From Robertmurraya dakarensis (lineage in GTDB: Bacteria > Bacillota > Bacilli > Bacillales > Cytobacillaceae), in NCBI RefSeq assembly GCF_900156875.1, contig NZ_LT707409.1:2873279-2937278 (forward strand): a DNA stretch of 64,000 nucleotides, written 5' to 3'. Under the pieces are notes generated by a model. It did not search any database and was not told where the DNA came from. It was given only the letters and a program-made list of their open reading frames with translations. This document shows, in pieces, positions 1-8,120 of the stretch (the stretch's first letter is position 1; each line of letters starts with the position of its first letter). The position numbers and the translations under genes are program-made.

Positions 1-135
1 AAAAATCAAACAGCACTGCAGCATTTACTAGATCTTATTCAATTAACCGATTTTAAGGAAAGCGTCGAAAAGCTTGAAGGCTACGACACAACAGAATTCG
101 GAAAAATACTTTTTAACAATAGGCAGGAGGATTAA
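1..135 (+). CDS. C-terminal end of a substrate-binding-domain transcriptional regulator (partial)
   Basis: An open frame enters from the left edge and ends at TAA 133-135, giving 44 residues. The segment ending in EGYDTTEFGKILF resembles the last helix and strand of the periplasmic-binding-protein-like domain (PF12727 type) that is often fused to an N-terminal HTH in molybdate/tungstate regulators. Its stop lies 3 bp before the tupA start, and the tupA Shine-Dalgarno (GGCAGGAGG) lies inside its last codons, so the two genes are translationally close and probably co-transcribed. The inferred role is sensing or regulating oxyanion uptake. The family call rests on a short tail and on the neighbour, so it is tentative. 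Confidence 0.5.
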   Translation, partial: KNQTALQHLLDLIQLTDFKESVEKLEGYDTTEFGKILFNNRQED

Positions 136-138
136 TAG

Positions 139-1035
139 ATGAATACAAAGAAGTTTCTTACAACCTTCTACATCGGTTTACTATTACTTTTATTAACAGC
201 ATGTGGAAGTGCAAACAATGATACAACAGAAGAAAATCAAACAGAGACTGAAAACAAATCAGAAGAGCAAGCAGAACAATCAGCCGAGGTAAAAGATTTA
301 ATTTTATCCACGACAACGAGTACACAGGACAGCGGACTCCTTGACGTGTTAATTCCGATCTTTGAAGAGCAGCATCCCTATAATGTAAAACCGATTGCCG
401 TAGGTACTGGACAAGCATTAGAAATGAGCGTGAATGGTGAGGCAGATGTTCTCCTTACCCACGCACCTGCTTCAGAACAAGTTCTTGTCGATGCTGGAGA
501 TGTCATCAACTACAAGCGCGTTATGTACAATGATTTCATTATTGTTGGTCCTTCTTCGGATCCTGCAGGAATAAAAGGGTTGGAAGTAGTAGAAGCATTC
601 CAGAAGGTCTTTGATAGCAGTGCAGCTTTTGCCTCACGCGGTGATGACTCAGGTACACATAAAAAAGAACTTGGGATATGGGAATCCCTAAACATCACAC
701 CTTCAGAAAATGAAGCCTATCTTGAAACAGGACAGGGAATGGGAAATACCCTTCAGCTTGCCGCAGAAAAGCAAGCCTATTTATTAACAGACAGAGCAAC
801 CTATTTAGCTCAGGCAGATAACTTAGCAGATATGGAAATTGTCGTAGAAGGCGATGAAGCATTGTTAAATATTTATCATGTCATGCAGGTTAACCCAGAT
901 AAGTCTGATATCATTAACAGTGCAGGAGCAGAAGCATTTGTTGAATTTATGATTAGCGACGAAATACAAAGCATCATTGAAGAGTTTGGAAAAGAAGAAT
1001 ATGGACAGCCGCTATTCTTTCCGTATAGCGAATAA
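139..1035 (+). CDS. tupA: Tungstate ABC transporter substrate-binding lipoprotein TupA
   Basis: 298 residues. A lipoprotein signal peptide ends in the lipobox LTAC with Cys22. An acidic Glu/Gln-rich linker (about 30-50) follows, then a PBP domain beginning with the TupA hallmark TTTSTQDSGLLD (about 58-69). A second conserved block, SRGDDSGTHKKELGIW, lies near the middle. The protein is tethered outside the membrane and delivers tungstate to the TupB/TupC importer. Family knowledge says TupA selects tungstate over molybdate; exact selectivity cannot be read here. The start follows an ideal GGAGG. It is the first gene of tupABC, downstream of a putative regulator. Confidence 0.88.
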   Translation: MNTKKFLTTFYIGLLLLLLTACGSANNDTTEENQTETENKSEEQAEQSAEVKDLILSTTTSTQDSGLLDVLIPIFEEQHPYNVKPIAVGTGQALEMSVNGEADVLLTHAPASEQVLVDAGDVINYKRVMYNDFIIVGPSSDPAGIKGLEVVEAFQKVFDSSAAFASRGDDSGTHKKELGIWESLNITPSENEAYLETGQGMGNTLQLAAEKQAYLLTDRATYLAQADNLADMEIVVEGDEALLNIYHVMQVNPDKSDIINSAGAEAFVEFMISDEIQSIIEEFGKEEYGQPLFFPYSE

Positions 1036-1104
1036 CCTGAAACTACCATCATAGTTATGATTTGCTACAATAATAGTAATGCTTTTAGAAAGTTGGAGTA
1101 AAAA

Positions 1105-1803
1105 ATGGACTTATTACTAGAAGGACTACTTCGTGCACTAGAAATGATCGCATCCGGAGATCCGGAAATCCTCGAAATTACCTGGCGGACGCTTCGTGTA
1201 TCTTTAACAGCGGTCCTAATCAGTACTTTCGTTGGTATTCCGCTTGGGATCCTATTTGGATTAAAAAGATTTCCTGGCAGAAAGATATTGCTTGTCATCA
1301 TTAATATCTTAATGGGGCTTCCTCCCGTTGTTGCCGGTCTATGGATTACGATTTTACTTTGGCGTTCAGGACCTTTAGGACATCTAGCCCTTCTTTTTAC
1401 TCCAACAGCCATTGTCATGGCGCAGGTGCTCGTTTCTTTGCCAATCATTATTGGTTTAACGAGCAGTGCTTTTCAACAGATTGATGAAAAGATGATCCTG
1501 CAAATTAAATCACTGGGAGCAACGAAGCTGCAATCATTACTGATTCTATTAAATGAAACGCGCGTATCCATTCTAGCAGCAATCATTGCTGGATTTGGCA
1601 GAGTGATCGCTGAAGTTGGTGCCGCAATGATGGTTGGCGGTAATATACGAGGGGAAACAAGAATTTTGACGACCTCAATTGTGATGGAGGTTTCAAAAGG
1701 AAACTTTGATATTGCATTTGCTTTATCCTTTATTATTATGACGATTACGTTCTTGATCACGTTCTGTTTAACGTTCTTGCAGCAAAGGAGCCGAAAAGTA
1801 TGA
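1105..1803 (+). CDS. tupB: Tungstate ABC transporter permease TupB
   Basis: 232 residues with about five hydrophobic segments and a binding-protein-dependent permease loop (SLGATKLQSLLILLNETR, about 133-150) that docks on the ATPase. It forms the membrane channel of the tungstate importer. The stop codon overlaps the tupC start (ATGA), which indicates translational coupling. A gap of about 70 bp separates it from tupA. No defects are visible, and the length is usual for the family. Confidence 0.87.
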   Translation: MDLLLEGLLRALEMIASGDPEILEITWRTLRVSLTAVLISTFVGIPLGILFGLKRFPGRKILLVIINILMGLPPVVAGLWITILLWRSGPLGHLALLFTPTAIVMAQVLVSLPIIIGLTSSAFQQIDEKMILQIKSLGATKLQSLLILLNETRVSILAAIIAGFGRVIAEVGAAMMVGGNIRGETRILTTSIVMEVSKGNFDIAFALSFIIMTITFLITFCLTFLQQRSRKV

Positions 1804-2534
1804 ATCCGCTATTAGAGTTAAAGAACGTTGGTTACACAGCACAAGGCAGGGATATCTTAAACATTCCAAATCTATTAATAAAACAAAAAGAAATCATCGG
1901 CATTATGGGGCCTAATGGAGCTGGCAAAAGCACTTTATTAAAAGTACTATCCTTACTTGATGCCCCAAGTACCGGCAGCATCTATTTTAAAGAAAAGGAA
2001 ATTGATGTTCTCCACTTATCGATTGACATGCGCAGAAAGTTTGCGATTGCACTGCAGCAATCACTGCTCCTAAACACAACGGTCTTTCAAAATGTGGCCA
2101 TCGGTCTAAAACTTCGCAAACTGCCAAAAAAGAGGATAAAGGAAGAAGTACAGCATTGGTTAGAGATGTTTAAAATAGAGCATTTAGCCAAAAAGCATGC
2201 CTATTATCTATCTGGCGGCGAAGCGCAGCGTGTGAATCTTGCAAGAGCGATGGCCCTCAAGCCTGAGGTGCTGTTTCTCGATGAACCTTTTTCTGCTTTA
2301 GACTTTCCGACAAAAGTCCAGCTTTTGAAAGAATTAAAGGAAATACTTCACAGCACTGAAACAACGACGGTGTTCGTCAGCCATGATCTTTTGGAAATTA
2401 AATTTTTGACAGATAGGCTGGCTATTCTCATGAATGGTGAAGTAAGACAGATTGGGAACACATCCGAGGTGATCGAGTTTCCTAATGAAACAACCGCAGG
2501 ATTTATTGGGGAATGGAATTCATTTATTAAGTGA
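1800..2534 (+). CDS. tupC: Tungstate ABC transporter ATP-binding protein TupC
   Basis: 244 residues with a complete ABC ATPase motif set: Walker A GPNGAGKST (about 37-45), Q-loop, signature LSGGEAQR (about 139), Walker B VLFLDEPF and the switch His in FVSHD. It energises tungstate uptake through TupB. The start overlaps the tupB stop by 4 bp. The likely substrate is taken from the operon partner TupA, since the ATPase alone would not distinguish molybdate, phosphate or tungstate. A palindromic repeat element follows 15 bp downstream and may serve as the transcript end. Confidence 0.85.
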   Translation: MNPLLELKNVGYTAQGRDILNIPNLLIKQKEIIGIMGPNGAGKSTLLKVLSLLDAPSTGSIYFKEKEIDVLHLSIDMRRKFAIALQQSLLLNTTVFQNVAIGLKLRKLPKKRIKEEVQHWLEMFKIEHLAKKHAYYLSGGEAQRVNLARAMALKPEVLFLDEPFSALDFPTKVQLLKELKEILHSTETTTVFVSHDLLEIKFLTDRLAILMNGEVRQIGNTSEVIEFPNETTAGFIGEWNSFIK

Positions 2535-2547
2535 AACTTCAATACTC

Positions 2548-2632
2548 CTAACGAAACGATGATCCCTGTAGCGTGCCTTTATTTTGAAAAAATAACAGCA
2601 CGTGGAAGGGACCATCGTGGAGTGGGTATTCT
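2548..2632. repeat. Imperfect palindromic intergenic repeat, copy A
   Basis: One of three related elements in the window (others at 49831-49914 and 60174-60256, both in the opposite orientation). The element is an imperfect inverted repeat of about 80 bp: an arm reading ACGATG..CCCTGTA.CGTGCCTTTATTTT faces a mirrored arm AATAACAGCACGTGGAAGGG.CCATCGT. The strand could fold into one long hairpin. It sits just after tupC. The family is not one I can name. Confidence 0.75.
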
Positions 2633-2654
2633 AAGAACATTAACTAAATAAAAA

Positions 2655-2697
2655 AGAAAGTAGCATATGGGGCTTCATCCCCTGCATGCTACTTACA
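2655..2697 (-). terminator. Rho-independent terminator of the cotW-cotX unit
   Basis: AGTAGCAT pairs with ATGCTACT around an inner GGGG/CCCC stem. On the minus strand the hairpin is followed by a T-rich tract (TTTCTTTTTT). It lies about 65 bp beyond the cotX stop. Confidence 0.65.
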
Positions 2698-2762
2698 TAT
2701 ATATATTTAGGAGGTTGGGTTGGATAATGATAATTAGATGAGGCGTACTTACAAACCTTTAA

Positions 2763-3281
2763 TTAAAAGACATCAATTTGAACGAGTAAAGCAAGTAACA
2801 ATTGAAGCATTAACTGAAGTGATACAGCGATATCAGTATCAGTCATTTGAATATCAACATCACGGCTGTTTTCAATATAGACGCTTTGTCTATTAACTTG
2901 TTCAATTCTTGAGAATTGTAACAGGTCTTGAGTTACTTTTTCTGCTTGGTTGCTGTCAGCGATAGTTAAGTTAACAACTAGAGCAATCGCTACTTGCAGT
3001 GCAGCTTGCAATGAAACAGCCACTTGAGTTTCTGTTGAAGTTACATTGATATCACAGCTGTCTTTAACAACAATTACTTCTCTTGAACGCTGCTCAATAC
3101 CGCTAAATTGATCTGCTTCTTGAGATACTTGTGCATCATCATTTGAAAATGGGAATTGACTAGATGGGTCTAGTGCATTCCATCTTCTTCCTCCTCTATC
3201 ATTGCAGCGTGGGCAAACAGACTCTCTCTCGGATGCGCCACCAACACGGTTACGACTTTCATGACAATTTCCGCTTAACAT
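2763..3281 (-). CDS. cotX: Spore coat protein X (CotX family)
   Basis: 172 residues. A Cys-containing N-terminus (CPRC at about 22-25) is followed by WNALDPS and two tandem CotX-type units: SREVIVVKDSCDINVTSTETQVAVSLQ and RQSVYIENSRDVDIQMTDTDIAVSLQ. Each unit is followed by a hydrophobic run (ALQVAIALVVNL; LMLQLLLALLVQI). CotX proteins form the insoluble outer spore coat or crust. It is co-oriented 16 bp downstream of a CotW-like gene, as in B. subtilis cotVWXYZ. Expression is probably late mother-cell. Confident in the family, less so in one-to-one orthology with cotX versus cotV. Confidence 0.8.
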   Translation of the reverse strand: MLSGNCHESRNRVGGASERESVCPRCNDRGGRRWNALDPSSQFPFSNDDAQVSQEADQFSGIEQRSREVIVVKDSCDINVTSTETQVAVSLQAALQVAIALVVNLTIADSNQAEKVTQDLLQFSRIEQVNRQSVYIENSRDVDIQMTDTDIAVSLQLMLQLLLALLVQIDVF

Positions 3282-3297
3282 AATTTACATCTCTCCT

Positions 3298-3597
3298 TTA
3301 TTTTTCTTGATTTTTCTTTTTTTGCATCAAATCTCTTAAGGTTGTTCGGGTTCGACCGGCTTGATTATCAGCCGCTTCTGTGTCTTCTGTTTCCTGTTTC
3401 GTTTGTTTTACGAAGGAATTCACTTGGTCTTGTAAATCGTTGAAAATTTTCCTAAGCTGTTCCTTTTCCTCATCAGAAAGACTTCTGAGCTTTGAATTGT
3501 TATTGTCCTTCGTATTTTTGTTTAATACATCCTTTACATGAAGGCCGACCAATGACCGCGATAACTCAGTTAGTTTGTTGTTTAGATCTCCCAACAT
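3298..3597 (-). CDS. CotW-like spore coat protein
   Basis: 99 residues, highly charged and soluble, with a central helix LSDEEKEQLRKIFNDLQDQV and a basic tail ending in Lys/Gln residues. Composition, size and position directly upstream of cotX match B. subtilis CotW as I remember it, including the SDEEKE core. The gene likely encodes an outer-coat or crust component. A possible sigma-K -10 element (CATATCTAA, one mismatch) lies about 45 bp upstream but its -35 spacing is poor. Orthology is inferred mainly from context. Confidence 0.6.
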   Translation of the reverse strand: MLGDLNNKLTELSRSLVGLHVKDVLNKNTKDNNNSKLRSLSDEEKEQLRKIFNDLQDQVNSFVKQTKQETEDTEAADNQAGRTRTTLRDLMQKKKNQEK

Positions 3598-3671
3598 CTC
3601 ACCCCCTTGTGCTCTTACTATTAGATATGTGTTTACGGGGGTTTCGTTGAGGGCTTTTCCCCTATTCTAGT

Positions 3672-3714
3672 AAAAAAGGGCACATGGCTTAGTAGATTTG
3701 CCCTTTTTCTTTTT
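3672..3714. terminator. Bidirectional terminator-like hairpin
   Basis: AAAAAGGGCA pairs with TGCCCTTTTT around a 16-nt loop, and both strands end in T-runs. It stands alone in the 307-bp gap between cotW and spoIIP. The rest of that gap (3715-3900) shows only the possible spoIIP promoter. Confidence 0.55.
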
Positions 3715-3852
3715 GAATCATAAAAAATAAGCACCACTGTACTCCATTAAAGGCTCAATTTTTTGCTGCCAGAAACTAACGGCCTATGGATTTCACACCG
3801 TGTGTTCAATGGTGATTGCCATTAAATTTTTATAACTGACTGTTTTTCTTCT

Positions 3853-3881
3853 TAATATTCATAGGCTTGACACATATACAT
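3853..3881 (+). promoter_or_regulatory. Possible sigma-E promoter of spoIIP
   Basis: TAATATT (3853-3859), a 13-bp spacer and CATATACAT (3873-3881) resemble the sigma-E consensus (KMATATT, 14-15, CATACAMT) with a short spacer and a mismatched -10. The element is close to the start codon at 3905. spoIIP genes are normally sigma-E controlled, so this is plausible but unproven. Confidence 0.35.
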
Positions 3882-3904
3882 GTATGTAGGGAGGTGTTTC
3901 AAAG

Positions 3905-5035
3905 ATGAGGAAGCTTCAGCCTTCTATCCTTGTTTTTTTTAATAGCTGGCTGTTCGGCATTTTATTTATGTTTATCCTGGCTGGAGCAGTTACTACATAC
4001 TCCGGCTCCCTTATTTCTGGTTCATGGAAAACATGGTCCAATCAGATAAACGCAAGTGATTTCTTAATTTATGTGCTTCAATCCGAGAACCACTATTTTT
4101 ACCAAAAAGATGATGATGGGGCTGCCGATATGCGTACCATCTCAGATTTCACATTAGGATTAGCCGCTAACGTAAAGCCGACGGATATTCGTACCTTTCT
4201 CGGCAGAGAGCTGCCAGGCTTTTCAAGTTTTGATACGGAAATAATTGTCGCTGGGGAAGGGACCGATTACACAACACTGCCGATTGAATCTGCTCCCCCA
4301 ATGGAAGTACTTTTAACAGAACGTGAGATTGCGAGTGAGAAACTGGAAGAAGAATATAACGATGCTCCCTCTCCCATTAATGGTAAGAAATCTGTTCTGA
4401 TTTATCACACCCATAGCTGGGAGTCGTTTACCCCGCTTCTGAAGGGGATTACGAAAAATAGTGAAGCTGTCAGTTCTAATGAAAAGGTTAATGTTGTAGC
4501 AATTGGGCAAAAGCTAGCAAATAAATTGAATGAACGCGGAATTGGTGCTGTTCATGATAAAACCAATATGACGGAGGAGCTGCATAAGAAGAATTGGAGC
4601 TATGCCAATTCCTATACCTTATCACGAGAAATTGTCCAAGAAGCCCTCGCCACGAACGATGACGTTAATTTTCTCATCGATATTCACCGTGATTCACAGC
4701 CTAAAAACATAACGACAGCCACGATTAACGGGAAGTCCTATGCGAAGATCTATTTTATCGTCGGAAAAGAGCATAGCAATTATGAAGAAAATGAAAAAGT
4801 GGCAACAGAACTTCATCATATGTTGGAAGAAAAATATCCAGGAATCAGCAGAGGAGTATTTGCTAAAGGGAAAAGTGAAGGAAATGGCATTTACAATCAA
4901 GACTTATCAGAACGAGCTATTTTGATTGAATTTGGCGGGGTTGAAAATGATCTTCCAGAGCTAAATAACACAATTGATGCATTTGCTGATATTTTTGGCG
5001 ATTATTATTTAGATGCTGAGCTCGTGAACGGTTAA
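3905..5035 (+). CDS. spoIIP: Stage II sporulation protein P (SpoIIP family amidase/endopeptidase)
   Basis: 376 residues. An N-terminal membrane anchor (about 10-35) precedes an extracytoplasmic SpoIIP domain with the zinc-ligand style motifs YHTHSWESF (about 167-175), FLIDIHRDS and the catalytic-Glu region ILIEFGGVEN. SpoIIP removes stem peptides and cleaves crosslinks in septal peptidoglycan during engulfment, working with SpoIID and SpoIIM. The classical spoIIP lies next to gpr; here it stands alone beside coat genes, so it may be a second copy. The GGGAGGTG Shine-Dalgarno supports the chosen ATG. Confidence 0.87.
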   Translation: MRKLQPSILVFFNSWLFGILFMFILAGAVTTYSGSLISGSWKTWSNQINASDFLIYVLQSENHYFYQKDDDGAADMRTISDFTLGLAANVKPTDIRTFLGRELPGFSSFDTEIIVAGEGTDYTTLPIESAPPMEVLLTEREIASEKLEEEYNDAPSPINGKKSVLIYHTHSWESFTPLLKGITKNSEAVSSNEKVNVVAIGQKLANKLNERGIGAVHDKTNMTEELHKKNWSYANSYTLSREIVQEALATNDDVNFLIDIHRDSQPKNITTATINGKSYAKIYFIVGKEHSNYEENEKVATELHHMLEEKYPGISRGVFAKGKSEGNGIYNQDLSERAILIEFGGVENDLPELNNTIDAFADIFGDYYLDAELVNG

Positions 5036-5079
5036 GATTATAGTTTTTTACGTATTATATAAATTTTTTACACTCAAGG

Positions 5080-5110
5080 TGAATAATAACAGCAATATCT
5101 GGTCATTATA
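5080..5110 (+). promoter_or_regulatory. Sigma-G-like (forespore) promoter
   Basis: TGAATA (5080-5085), an 18-bp spacer and CATTATA (5104-5110) match the forespore sigma-G pattern well. It points toward the spore-type microprotein at 5232, but the spoIIP terminator (5137-5163) lies between, so transcription would have to read through or would give a very short RNA. Confidence 0.4.
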
Positions 5111-5136
5111 ATGGTAAAGTGTAATTCCCCCTTTTT

Positions 5137-5163
5137 AGGCCTCTGAAAAGAGGTCTTTTTCTT
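5137..5163 (+). terminator. Terminator downstream of spoIIP
   Basis: AGGCCTCT pairs with AGAGGTCT around a 4-nt loop (GAAA) and is followed by TTTTTCTTTTT. Confidence 0.75.
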
Positions 5164-5231
5164 TTTCACACATAATTGTTGGATGGTCGTGTAACACTAT
5201 CCTTGATCAAAGTGAAAAGGAGAATGACAGG

Positions 5232-5369
5232 ATGACAAAGAAATACAACAAAGGCAGCCGCAATCAAAACTCACCTCAAGCAGGCGGTGCTCTGTCTGGG
5301 GATATGAGTGGAGATAATAGTAAAGGCAATAAAAGAAATAAAGATCAACGTGATAAGTCAGATATGTAG
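5232..5369 (+). CDS. Small basic spore-type protein, 45 residues
   Basis: Reads ATG (5232) to TAG (5369) behind a good AAAAGGAG Shine-Dalgarno; the earlier ATG at 5224 stops at once. The product is Lys/Asn/Gly/Gln rich, without hydrophobic segments, containing GGALSGDMSGDNSKGNKRNK and ending in KSDM. This composition and length resemble minor small acid-soluble spore proteins (SspP-like), but I cannot match it firmly. A terminator follows 3 bp after the stop, and a sigma-G-like promoter lies upstream, both supporting a real gene. Function is inferred only as spore-associated. Confidence 0.6.
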   Translation: MTKKYNKGSRNQNSPQAGGALSGDMSGDNSKGNKRNKDQRDKSDM

Positions 5370-5372
5370 CTA

Positions 5373-5406
5373 AAAAACCTGTTCTCTATTGGAGAACAGG
5401 TTTTCT
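5373..5406. terminator. Bidirectional terminator
   Basis: AAAACCTGTTCTC pairs with GAGAACAGGTTTT, with T-runs on both strands. It serves the microprotein on the plus strand and the siderophore operon on the minus strand. Confidence 0.85.
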
Positions 5407-5409
5407 GTG

Positions 5410-6378
5410 TTATTGAATTCCAGCTTCAATTTCTTTTACCATTTCAGCTACAGATATTAATCCGCCGCCGGATAGGTACCAGTAATCTGGATTTAAGTAG
5501 ACAATGTTATCGTCTTGGAAAGCTTTCGTAGTTTTCACTAATTCTGTTTCAACGATTGATTTAGCAGAAGATTCACCGCCGACTGCTGCACCTCTATCAA
5601 TGACGAAGAGGTAGTCAGGGTCCATTTCCACAATATATTCTGGTGAAATATTTTGACCGTGTGTAGAGATTTCGATGCTTTCATCCACAGCTGGAATACC
5701 GAATTCATCATGAATAATTCCAAAACGTGAGCCTGGGCCGTAAGCACTTAAGTTTCCTTCATTAGCTAGTATCACTAATGCATTTTTACCAATACCTTCG
5801 CCTTTTTCCTTTAGGCCTGCAATTACTTCATCTACAGCTGCTAATTTAGCTTCTACTTCCGCTTCTTTATCGAAGATTTGAGCTAGTGTGACCATATTGC
5901 CTTTAAAAGATTCCATATAGTTTTCATAATCTAATGGCATATAAACAGTTGGTCCAATCTCAGCAAACTCTTCATACAATTCCATCTGCCTAGCGGAGAT
6001 AATAATTAAATCAGGACCAAGTTCAGCGATCGCCTCAAAATCTGGTTCCTTTAAGCTTCCAGCATTCACGTACTCGTCGCCTTCATATTTTTCAAGATAT
6101 GCAGGTACGGTTGCCTGCGGAACAGCTGCTACTTCTACTCCTAGTTTATCAAGTGAATCAAGGATACCAAAGTCAAATACAACCACTTTTTGTGGATTTT
6201 TCGTAACCGCAGTTTCCCCTAATTCATGGGATATCGTAATCTCATCTGTTTGTGCTTCGCCGTTTCCTTCAGCTCCGCCTTCTTGATTTTCACTGCTGTT
6301 ATCATCAGCACCACCGCACGCGGCAGCAAAGATTGATAGCATGGCAATGATTAAAAATAAAGATAATTTCTTTTTCAT
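5410..6378 (-). CDS. Siderophore ABC transporter substrate-binding lipoprotein (YclQ/FatB type)
   Basis: 322 residues from the ATG at 6378, chosen because GAGGTG sits at the right distance; a longer frame starts at 6393. The signal peptide ends in the lipobox FAAACGG. A PeriplasBP_2 fold follows, with KVVVFDFGILDSLDKLG near the start and a conserved PDYWYLSGGG near the C-terminus. Gene order permease-permease-ATPase-binding protein equals B. subtilis yclNOPQ, whose YclQ binds petrobactin and related catecholates; the substrate here is inferred from that. It acts on the outer face of the membrane under iron starvation. Confidence 0.8.
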   Translation of the reverse strand: MKKKLSLFLIIAMLSIFAAACGGADDNSSENQEGGAEGNGEAQTDEITISHELGETAVTKNPQKVVVFDFGILDSLDKLGVEVAAVPQATVPAYLEKYEGDEYVNAGSLKEPDFEAIAELGPDLIIISARQMELYEEFAEIGPTVYMPLDYENYMESFKGNMVTLAQIFDKEAEVEAKLAAVDEVIAGLKEKGEGIGKNALVILANEGNLSAYGPGSRFGIIHDEFGIPAVDESIEISTHGQNISPEYIVEMDPDYLFVIDRGAAVGGESSAKSIVETELVKTTKAFQDDNIVYLNPDYWYLSGGGLISVAEMVKEIEAGIQ

Positions 6379-6414
6379 GATGGCACACCTCATAGAATTT
6401 TTAGTAGATCTAGT

Positions 6415-7173
6415 TTATGAAAAATATAAGCAGTAACGTTTTTTATTTTCTTCTTTTACCGTAAAGTCCATATCATAGATTTCCTTTAGAACTTCTGGTG
6501 TTATGACCTCTTGGGTAATTCCTTCTCGTACCACTTTTCCATCTTTCATGGCTACAATATAGTCTGAATAACATGCTGCAAAGTTAATATCGTGGATTAC
6601 AATAATCACTGTTTTTCCAAGGTCATCAACCAATTGTCTTAACACTTTCATGATTTGCACAGAATGCTTCATATCTAAGTTGTTAAGCGGCTCATCAAGA
6701 AGGATATACTCTGTATCTTGAGCAATTACCATCGCTATATACGCTCTTTGTTTTTGCCCGCCGCTGAGCTGATCAATGAATTTATGCTGCATTTCCGTGA
6801 GCTCCATATATTCAATCGCTTCATCGACATATTGCCAATCCTGTTTGGACATTCTGCCTTGAGAATATGGAAATCTTCCAAATGCTACAAGCTCACGAAT
6901 CGTCAAGCGCAGATTAATATTATTCGCTTGCTTCAAGATAGAGATTTTTTTCGCCAGATCATTGCTTTTTGCCTTGCTGATTTCCTGGTTATCAATTAAT
7001 ACTTCTCCAGTATCCTTCGCAATCAGGCGGCTGACCATTGACAATAAAGTACTTTTCCCTGCACCATTTGGTCCAATAAAGGATGTGATCGTACCTTTTT
7101 CAATTTGCACTGAAACATCTTCGACAACACTCTTATTTCCATATCTTTTCGAAACATTATTTACGATTACCAT
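6415..7173 (-). CDS. Siderophore ABC transporter ATP-binding protein (YclP type)
   Basis: 252 residues with Walker A GPNGAGKST (about 34-42), signature LSGGQKQR, Walker B YILLDEPLNNLD and switch His in VIHD. It powers iron-siderophore import. The start overlaps the end of the second permease gene by 7 bp, showing translational coupling. It is the third gene of the four-gene operon. Confidence 0.85.
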   Translation of the reverse strand: MVIVNNVSKRYGNKSVVEDVSVQIEKGTITSFIGPNGAGKSTLLSMVSRLIAKDTGEVLIDNQEISKAKSNDLAKKISILKQANNINLRLTIRELVAFGRFPYSQGRMSKQDWQYVDEAIEYMELTEMQHKFIDQLSGGQKQRAYIAMVIAQDTEYILLDEPLNNLDMKHSVQIMKVLRQLVDDLGKTVIIVIHDINFAACYSDYIVAMKDGKVVREGITQEVITPEVLKEIYDMDFTVKEENKKRYCLYFS

Positions 7174-8120
7174 GATTTACTCTCCTTTAATAGAAGATAG
7201 ATGAAGTATACTCCACCGGCGAAATTAATAATGACACTGATCGTTGTTGAGAACGTAAAAATTCGTTCTACTATTAGCTGACCACCGACAAGGGCAATGA
7301 TACTGATTAACACAGAACCAATAATTAAATAGCTATGACGATAAGTATTAAGGAACTGTACGGCGATATTCGCAACGAGCAGACCTAAGAATGTAATCGG
7401 TCCTACTAAAGCAGTTGCGACAGAAACTAGAACGGCAATGATGATAAGCAGTCTTTTTACTACATAATCATAATCCACTCCTAAGTTAATCGCTTGTTCC
7501 TTCCCTAAAGCAAGAACATCTAAGTATTTATATAACCTTGCAAAATAAATGCTGGCTAATATGATAAAAACAATTGAAATGACGAGAAGATCTGTTTTTA
7601 CATTATTAAAACTTGCAAACATTCTATCTTGAACAATCATAAATTCATTTGGATCAATAAGAACCTGCATAAAGGTTGAAAGACTTTCAAAGAATGTTCC
7701 AAAGATGATCCCAATTAAGAGAAGCAAGTAGATATTGTTTTGACCCTCTCTGCTAAAAAGCACTTTATAGAGCAGTCCTGAAAAAAGAACCATTAAAGCC
7801 ACGGATACTATAAAGTTAAAGTTATCATCCATAACGGTTAGATTCATTGACCCAAACGCAAAGATTAAAAAGGTCTGAACTAGTAAATAGAGCGAATCTA
7901 ATCCAATGATACTAGGAGTCAAAATTCGGTTATTTGTAATTGTTTGAAAAATAATCGTCGTGAAGGCGATTACAGCACCTGTTAAAACAATTGCTAATAT
8001 CTTCTTTCCTCTTCTCGGAAGGACATAATCCCAATTGGTTCCGATATCCACGAATACATATAGCGCTACTAAAATTAGAGCTATAACGGCAAGAATACTA
8101 AGTTTACTTTTATTACTCAT
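7167..8120 (-). CDS. Siderophore ABC transporter permease (YclO type, FecCD family)
   Basis: 317 residues with about nine hydrophobic segments and the FecCD signature region LGKEQAINLGVDYDYV (about 197-212) that contacts the ATPase. It forms half of the membrane channel together with the preceding permease. The gene overlaps both neighbours by 7-8 bp. Confidence 0.85.
   Translation of the reverse strand: MSNKSKLSILAVIALILVALYVFVDIGTNWDYVLPRRGKKILAIVLTGAVIAFTTIIFQTITNNRILTPSIIGLDSLYLLVQTFLIFAFGSMNLTVMDDNFNFIVSVALMVLFSGLLYKVLFSREGQNNIYLLLLIGIIFGTFFESLSTFMQVLIDPNEFMIVQDRMFASFNNVKTDLLVISIVFIILASIYFARLYKYLDVLALGKEQAINLGVDYDYVVKRLLIIIAVLVSVATALVGPITFLGLLVANIAVQFLNTYRHSYLIIGSVLISIIALVGGQLIVERIFTFSTTISVIINFAGGVYFIYLLLKESKSW

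Noticed and set aside
2701-2740. Tiny ORF after AGGAGG on the plus strand
   Set aside because: The only frame behind the ribosome-site-like sequence stops after five codons.
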